Shown piece by piece: positions 6,512-9,807 of a stretch of DNA of 9,807 nucleotides. The translations under genes were made by a program, and so were the position numbers. This stretch comes from Pseudorhodoplanes sp. (GTDB lineage Bacteria; Pseudomonadota; Alphaproteobacteria; Rhizobiales; Xanthobacteraceae). The notes beneath the pieces are model-generated. The model was not told the origin of the DNA, did not search any database, and saw only the letters and a list, made by a program, of their open reading frames with translations. Positions within the stretch are counted from its first letter, which is position 1, and every line of letters starts with the position of its first letter. The stretch spans positions 1-9,807 of the forward strand of contig WBUW01000071.1 in NCBI GenBank assembly GCA_008933495.1. The letters run 5' to 3'.

Positions 6512-7425
6512 AGCCGGACAAGCTGGTCAAGCGCTATCGGATTACCCGGCCCGCGAATTTCAAGTTGTCCGACTTCGATCCGGCCGACACCGGCGGCCTC
6601 GGCATCGGCAAGGACGAGGCCAAGAAAATCATTGCCGAGCATAGCCGGCGCCTTGCGCGCCTGCAGGAGAAGCTCTACGCGGAGGACAAATGGGCGGTGC
6701 TGATGATCCTGCAGGGCATGGACGCGGCGGGCAAAGACGGCATCGTCGAGCACGTCCTTTACGGGGTCAACCCGCTCGGATGCGACGTGCATTCGTTCAA
6801 GGCGCCGAACTCCGAGGAGCTTGATCACGATTTTCTCTGGCGGGGGGCGCGCCGGCTGCCCGAACGCGGCCGTATCGGCATTTTCAACCGATCCCATTAC
6901 GAGGAATGCCTGGTCGTGCGCGTGCATCCGGAAATCCTCGCCCGGCAGAAGCTTCCGCCGCGTCTGGTCACGCGCAATATCTGGAAGGAACGGTTCGACG
7001 ACATTTGCGCCTTCGAACGCCACCTGGTGCGCAGTGGGACCGTGGTGCTCAAATTTCACCTGCGCATTTCCAGGGAAGAGCAGCGCCGGCGATTTCTCGA
7101 ACGGCTCGAGAATCCGGCAAAGCGCTGGAAGTTCGCGATGGGCGACGTCGCCGAGCGAAAGCTCTGGAACAGATACATGGCCGCCTATCAGGACATGATC
7201 CGCAATACCTCAACTCCGGACGCGCCCTGGATCGTGGTGCCGGCGGATCACAAATGGTTTTCCCGGCTCGTCGTTGCCGCGGCGCTGATTGAGGCATTGG
7301 AAAAACTCGACCTCAAATTTCCGCTCTCCGGCGAGCATTCCGCGGAACTGAAGAAGGCAAAGGCGGCGCTTGACGCCGAGGGCGGGGCGCAGGCGGCCAC
7401 TCGCCGCACGAAGCCGCGGGCTTGA
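6508..7425 (+). CDS. ppk2: PPK2-family polyphosphate kinase (polyphosphate:nucleotide phosphotransferase)
   Basis: 305 residues from ATG 6508, which overlaps the NUDIX stop (ATGA) and has GGAG at 6497-6500, seven bases upstream; the in-frame GTG/ATG further upstream lacks this. PPK2 enzymes move phosphate between inorganic polyphosphate and nucleotides. Visible motifs are Walker A GMDAAGKDG (70-78), the lid-type segment GVNPLGCDVHSFKAP (86-100), EELDHDFLWR (103-112), and the Walker B-like RIGIFNRSHYEECLVVRVHPE (122-142). The FNRSHYE...VVRVH pattern and the approximately 300-residue single domain match the group that phosphorylates AMP and/or ADP from polyphosphate (class III type) rather than the larger two-domain enzymes; that assignment is inference. 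The C-terminus ends in a basic Ala/Arg/Lys tail. As last gene of the four-gene unit it could regenerate nucleotides for the pyridoxal kinase, but this is speculative. Confidence 0.9.
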   Translation: MKPDKLVKRYRITRPANFKLSDFDPADTGGLGIGKDEAKKIIAEHSRRLARLQEKLYAEDKWAVLMILQGMDAAGKDGIVEHVLYGVNPLGCDVHSFKAPNSEELDHDFLWRGARRLPERGRIGIFNRSHYEECLVVRVHPEILARQKLPPRLVTRNIWKERFDDICAFERHLVRSGTVVLKFHLRISREEQRRRFLERLENPAKRWKFAMGDVAERKLWNRYMAAYQDMIRNTSTPDAPWIVVPADHKWFSRLVVAAALIEALEKLDLKFPLSGEHSAELKKAKAALDAEGGAQAATRRTKPRA

Positions 7426-7448
7426 GGCGAATTTCCGGGGCGGGCGCC

Positions 7449-7471
7449 GGGCTCTGAGCCGCTCAGGGCCC
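7449..7471 (+). terminator. Possible terminator hairpin after the pdxY-ppk2 unit
   Basis: GGGCTCTGAG (7449-7458), loop CCG and CTCAGGGCCC (7462-7471) form a 10-bp stem with one G-U pair, 23 bases after the PPK2 stop. Only CCTCTTG follows, so the T-tract is poor. The three-base loop may open to a larger one in RNA. Confidence 0.45.
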
Positions 7472-7523
7472 CTCTTGCCCGCGGACGGGATGATCCGCTA
7501 AAAGAGAGCCGGTCCGGCCCCGG

Positions 7524-7580
7524 TTAACGACCAATTTACCAAGTTTGGCGACGCTGAGGCCGGAATTTGAGGGTTTGGCA
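7524..7580 (+). promoter_or_regulatory. Probable promoter region and ribosome site of the leuA leader
   Basis: The stretch around 7520-7580 is the most AT-rich part of the gap before leuA. TTAACGACCAATTTAC (7524-7539) fits the alphaproteobacterial TTAA-N7-TTAAC (CtrA) pattern with one mismatch; this may be chance. No confident -35/-10 pair could be picked. GAGGG at 7569-7573 lies seven bases before ATG 7581 and is a good ribosome site for the leader peptide. Confidence 0.4.
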
Positions 7581-7682
7581 ATGTCACCGCGCTTCGACCT
7601 GCGCCCGATGACCCGGACGGCTCCCGCCGCTTCCGGCGCCTCCCTCATTATTGGTGGTCTGCTTCTTCTTACCTGCCCCTGA
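7581..7682 (+). CDS. Putative leuA leader peptide (33 aa, Leu-rich end)
   Basis: A 33-codon open frame starts at ATG 7581, has GAGGG seven bases upstream, and stops at TGA 7680-7682, 99 bp before leuA. The peptide ends SLIIGGLLLLTCP: four successive Leu codons (CTG CTT CTT CTT, 7659-7670), preceded by two Ile codons, with the stop three codons later. This is the layout of attenuator leader peptides, compare E. coli LeuL with its GLLLLNA segment. Three of the four Leu codons are CTT, a codon much scarcer in the neighbouring genes than CTG or CTC, which would make stalling more sensitive. The peptide itself probably has no function beyond ribosome position sensing. It lies entirely in the leader of leuA, so leucine control is the natural reading. 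Confidence 0.75.
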   Translation: MSPRFDLRPMTRTAPAASGASLIIGGLLLLTCP

Positions 7683-7781
7683 GGGCCGGCCGGGCATTGG
7701 CGCCTGGGCACTCAGGGGGTGGTTGCAGGCAAACCCCGATGAGCGCCCACCGAGGCGCATGCGAGAAGAAGGAAACTTCCC
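7672..7781 (+). promoter_or_regulatory. leuA: leuA attenuator region: hairpins after the leader Leu codons
   Basis: CCCCTGAG (7676-7683) pairs perfectly with CTCAGGGG (7711-7718). Inside it CCGGGC (7690-7695) pairs with GCCTGG (7702-7707, one G-U), and outside it CCTG (7672-7675) can pair with CAGG (7726-7729). The stem begins right after the Leu codons and covers the leader stop, as expected for a ribosome-controlled structure. No T-tract follows, so this is not a standard terminator. Further on, GCGCC (7743-7747) and GGCGC (7754-7758) form a small hairpin, and GAAG-GAAA-CTTC (7768-7779) overlaps the leuA ribosome site AAGGA (7769-7773). AGAAGAAG (7764-7771) is complementary to CTTCTTCT (7662-7669) in the leader Leu run. 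Confidence 0.6.
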
Positions 7782-9341
7782 ATGACCGCGCAGACCCCGT
7801 CCGATAAGGACCGCGTCGTCATCTTCGACACCACCTTGCGCGACGGCGAGCAATGCCCCGGCGCCACCATGACCCACGACGAGAAGCTCGAAGTCGCCGA
7901 GCTGCTCGACCGGATGGGCGTCGATGTGATCGAGGCCGGTTTTCCAATCGCCTCGGAAGGCGATTTCGCGGCCGTGCACGAGATTGCCAAGCGCGCCAAG
8001 AACGCAGTCATTTGCGGGCTTTCGCGGGCCGCGCCCAAGGATATCGACCGTTGCGCCGAGGCGATCAAGCCCGCCCCCCGCCGGCGCATCCATACCTTTC
8101 TGTCCACCTCGCCGGTGCACATGAAATACAAGCTCCAGAAGGAGCCGCACGAAGTCTATGAAATGGTGATCGCGCAGGTGACGCGCGCCCGCAACCATAC
8201 CGACGACGTCGAATGGTCGGCGGAGGACGGCACGCGCACCGAGCACGATTTTCTCTGCCGTTGCGTCGAGGCGGCCATCAAGGCCGGCGCCACCACCATC
8301 AATATTCCCGATACCGTCGGCTACACGGTGCCGGAAGAATATTACGCCCTGTTCAAGATGCTGCGCGAACGCGTCGCCAACGCGGACAAGGCGGTGTTCT
8401 CCGCGCATTGCCACAACGATCTCGGCATGGCGGTCGCCAATTCGCTCGCCGCGGCGAAGGCGGGCGTGCGCCAGATCGAATGCACGGTCAACGGCATCGG
8501 CGAACGCGCCGGCAATGCTGCGCTTGAAGAAATCGTCATGGCGATCAGGACGCGCAGCGACGTCCTGCCGTTCTGGACCGGCATCGACACGACCATGCTC
8601 ACGCGCGCCTCCAAGCTCGTGTCGGCGGCGACCTCGTTCCCGGTGCAATACAACAAGGCGATCGTCGGGCGAAACGCGTTTGCGCACGAGTCGGGCATCC
8701 ATCAGGACGGCATGCTGAAGAATGCGCAGACTTACGAAATCATGACTCCGGAATCGGTGGGCGTGAAGCAGACTTCGCTGGTCATGGGCAAGCATTCCGG
8801 CCGCCATGCCTTCATGCACAAGCTGGAGGAACTGGGTTACAAGCTCGCCGGCAACCAGCTTGAGGACGCTTTCTTGCGCCTCAAGGCGCTGGCCGACCGC
8901 AAGAAGCACATCTACGACGAAGACATCGAGGCACTGGTCGACGAAGAGATCGCCACCGCGCAGGACCGCATCAAGCTCGTCTCGCTGACCGTGATCGCGG
9001 GCACGATGGGGCCGCAATCGGCGACGCTCACGCTCGATGTCGACGGCAGGCATCAGACCGTTCAGGCGAGCGGCAACGGCCCGGTCGACGCCATTTTCAA
9101 CGGCATCAAGACGCTGGTGCCGCACGAGGCCGTCCTCGAGCTCTTCCAGGTTCACGCGGTGACCGAAGGCACCGACGCGCAGGCGGAGGTTTCGGTGCGG
9201 CTCGCGCAGGGCGATCACGCAGTGACGTCGCGCGGCGCCGACCCCGATACGCTCGTGGCCTCGGCCAAGGCTTATCTCGGTGCCTTGAACAAGCTGATGG
9301 CGCGCGGCGCGCGCATGCACGCCCAGCACGCCGCGCAATAG
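7782..9341 (+). CDS. leuA: 2-isopropylmalate synthase LeuA
   Basis: 519 residues; condenses acetyl-CoA with 2-oxoisovalerate to 2-isopropylmalate, the first committed step of leucine synthesis, in the cytoplasm. The N-terminal TIM barrel has FDTTLRDGEQCPGATM (15-30) with the catalytic Arg20 and metal-ligand Asp21, the HxH metal motif SAHCHNDLG (207-215, His209 and His211), and NGIGERAGNAALEE (237-250). Subdomain motifs such as NAFAHESGIHQDGM follow. The last about 120 residues are the LeuA allosteric dimer domain that senses leucine. The length is close to E. coli LeuA, so it is the full type I enzyme rather than a short homocitrate or citramalate synthase. ATG 7782 has AAGGA eight bases upstream. 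Leucine probably controls it twice: by feedback on the enzyme and by the leader peptide upstream. It appears monocistronic; a repeat begins on its stop codon. Confidence 0.95.
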   Translation: MTAQTPSDKDRVVIFDTTLRDGEQCPGATMTHDEKLEVAELLDRMGVDVIEAGFPIASEGDFAAVHEIAKRAKNAVICGLSRAAPKDIDRCAEAIKPAPRRRIHTFLSTSPVHMKYKLQKEPHEVYEMVIAQVTRARNHTDDVEWSAEDGTRTEHDFLCRCVEAAIKAGATTINIPDTVGYTVPEEYYALFKMLRERVANADKAVFSAHCHNDLGMAVANSLAAAKAGVRQIECTVNGIGERAGNAALEEIVMAIRTRSDVLPFWTGIDTTMLTRASKLVSAATSFPVQYNKAIVGRNAFAHESGIHQDGMLKNAQTYEIMTPESVGVKQTSLVMGKHSGRHAFMHKLEELGYKLAGNQLEDAFLRLKALADRKKHIYDEDIEALVDEEIATAQDRIKLVSLTVIAGTMGPQSATLTLDVDGRHQTVQASGNGPVDAIFNGIKTLVPHEAVLELFQVHAVTEGTDAQAEVSVRLAQGDHAVTSRGADPDTLVASAKAYLGALNKLMARGARMHAQHAAQ

Positions 9342-9440
9342 AGCATGATCCCGAAAAGTGTGAAGCGGTTTTCGGACAGGATCATGCTCAGCCAAAGAGC
9401 CAAAGCGGGATGACGGTTCGAAGCAAAGTCATCCTGCTTT
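9341..9440. repeat. Composite double-palindrome repeat (Rhizobiales intergenic type)
   Basis: Two palindromes lie in tandem. In the first, GAGCATGATCC (9341-9351) pairs perfectly with GGATCATGCTC (9379-9389), and CGAAAA (9352-9357) pairs with TTTTCG (9369-9374). In the second, AAAGCGGGATGAC (9402-9414) pairs with GTCATCCTGCTTT (9428-9440) with a single G-U. The first base is also the last base of the leuA TAG. Repeats of this form, a GAGCATGATC palindrome followed by an AAAGCGxGATGAC palindrome, are, as far as I recall, abundant in Bradyrhizobium-type genomes. In RNA both halves form stable hairpins that could end or protect the leuA transcript. Confidence 0.8.
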
Positions 9441-9807
9441 CGCGCCATCCGGTCGGCGCTCACGGGGCCTCCGTCCACCGGGGGGCCTGTGCGCCTTCTG
9501 CGATTTTGTTCCAGCTCGTGCTTTGCCCCGCGCCTGCGAACGCCGCGCAAGCGTGATGAAACCTTTCGCTGCGCGCCCGCAGCGGAAGGCGCGCAGCGGC
9601 GCGCGCAGGCGCCAAGACGCCCGGAAAGACAGGACTTTTTCGCCGTCGCACAATCGCCCCTTTTTTGTCCGGGCTATGCCGCTTTTTCCCGCAACCCTTT
9701 GTAAAATTAAGTGATTATCCTTCAGGCGATTCTCACCATGGTAGGGTTGTTTGTCACCGCGCCGTCATGTATCCCGCAATGCAACACAACTCAAAACATC
9801 CGGAGTA
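9441..9807. other. 367-bp region without a supported gene; upstream region of a gene outside the window
   Basis: Short open frames exist on both strands (for example 9489-9704 on + and 9429-9653 on -), but they are Arg/Ala/Pro-rich, overlap each other and lack ribosome sites, so no gene is called. Up to about 9620 it is GC-rich and holds the alternative hairpins 9562-9589 and 9567-9598. From about 9630 it changes to AT-richer sequence with T-runs (9634-9638, 9660-9665) and GTAAAATTAAG near 9701. This is typical of a promoter/leader. TTGTTT (9747-9752) and TATCCC (9770-9775) are 17 bp apart but match consensus poorly. CCGGAG at the very end is a probable ribosome site for a + strand gene beginning just after 9807, whose identity cannot be told. 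Confidence 0.6.

Noticed and set aside
7584..9395. 603-codon open frame on the minus strand covering the whole of leuA
   Set aside because: It is fully antisense to a convincing leuA, has no recognisable motifs, and is explained by the GC-rich third positions of leuA, which suppress stops on the opposite strand.
9489..9704. 71-codon plus-strand frame after leuA
   Set aside because: No ribosome site, Arg/Pro/Ala-rich, overlapped by frames on the other strand and crossed by hairpins.
1..9807. CRISPR arrays, tRNA or rRNA genes, insertion sequences, phage genes or defence systems
   Set aside because: No regularly spaced direct repeats, no tRNA-like cloverleaf, and no transposase, integrase or defence-type protein was seen on either strand.

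Overview
The window is high-GC DNA (G/C-rich third positions, frequent GTG starts) that looks like the chromosome of an alphaproteobacterium of the Rhizobiales, most likely Bradyrhizobium/Rhodopseudomonas/Xanthobacteraceae-like. The protein families and two palindromic repeat types I associate with that order support this; the exact genus cannot be fixed from sequence alone. All recognisable genes are on the + strand.

Layout. (1) 1-933: 3' part of an alkaline-phosphatase-superfamily (LTA-synthase/sulfatase-like) gene, cut by the window edge. (2) 1104-3960: a NitT/TauT-type ABC importer in the order ATPase, permease, periplasmic binding protein. A 107-bp palindromic repeat sits between ATPase and permease, and a strong GC hairpin follows the binding-protein gene. 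(3) 4027-7425: four tightly packed genes, pyridoxal kinase (pdxY), PhzF-family isomerase, NUDIX hydrolase and PPK2-type polyphosphate kinase. They are joined by three successive 4-bp stop/start overlaps (GTGA, GTGA, ATGA), so they form one translationally coupled unit. (4) 7426-7781: a 356-bp leader region upstream of leuA. It holds a 33-codon open frame, too short for usual gene calling, that ends in four consecutive Leu codons just before its stop. (5) 7782-9341: leuA, 2-isopropylmalate synthase. (6) 9341-9807: no convincing gene. A composite double-palindrome repeat starts on the last base of the leuA stop codon; GC-rich filler with alternative hairpins follows, then a more AT-rich stretch that ends in a Shine-Dalgarno-like sequence at the window edge, implying another gene just outside.

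How the parts fit. The importer delivers an unknown small molecule. Its binding protein is of the NMT1/THI5-like/NitT-TauT class, and its genes lie directly upstream of a vitamin-B6 salvage kinase, which makes a vitamin-like substrate a possibility but no more. The pdxY-phzF-nudix-ppk2 unit combines a cofactor kinase, a small-molecule isomerase, a nucleotide-type hydrolase and a polyphosphate-driven nucleotide kinase; no pathway joining them is known to me. leuA is separately controlled, very probably by leucine-dependent attenuation through the leader peptide.

The strongest unannotated signal is the leuA leader. Its Leu codon run (CTT CTT CTT) is complementary over 8 bp to the purine-rich ribosome-binding region of leuA, and the strong hairpin between them has no T-tract. 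Together these suggest a translational rather than a classical transcription-termination attenuator.
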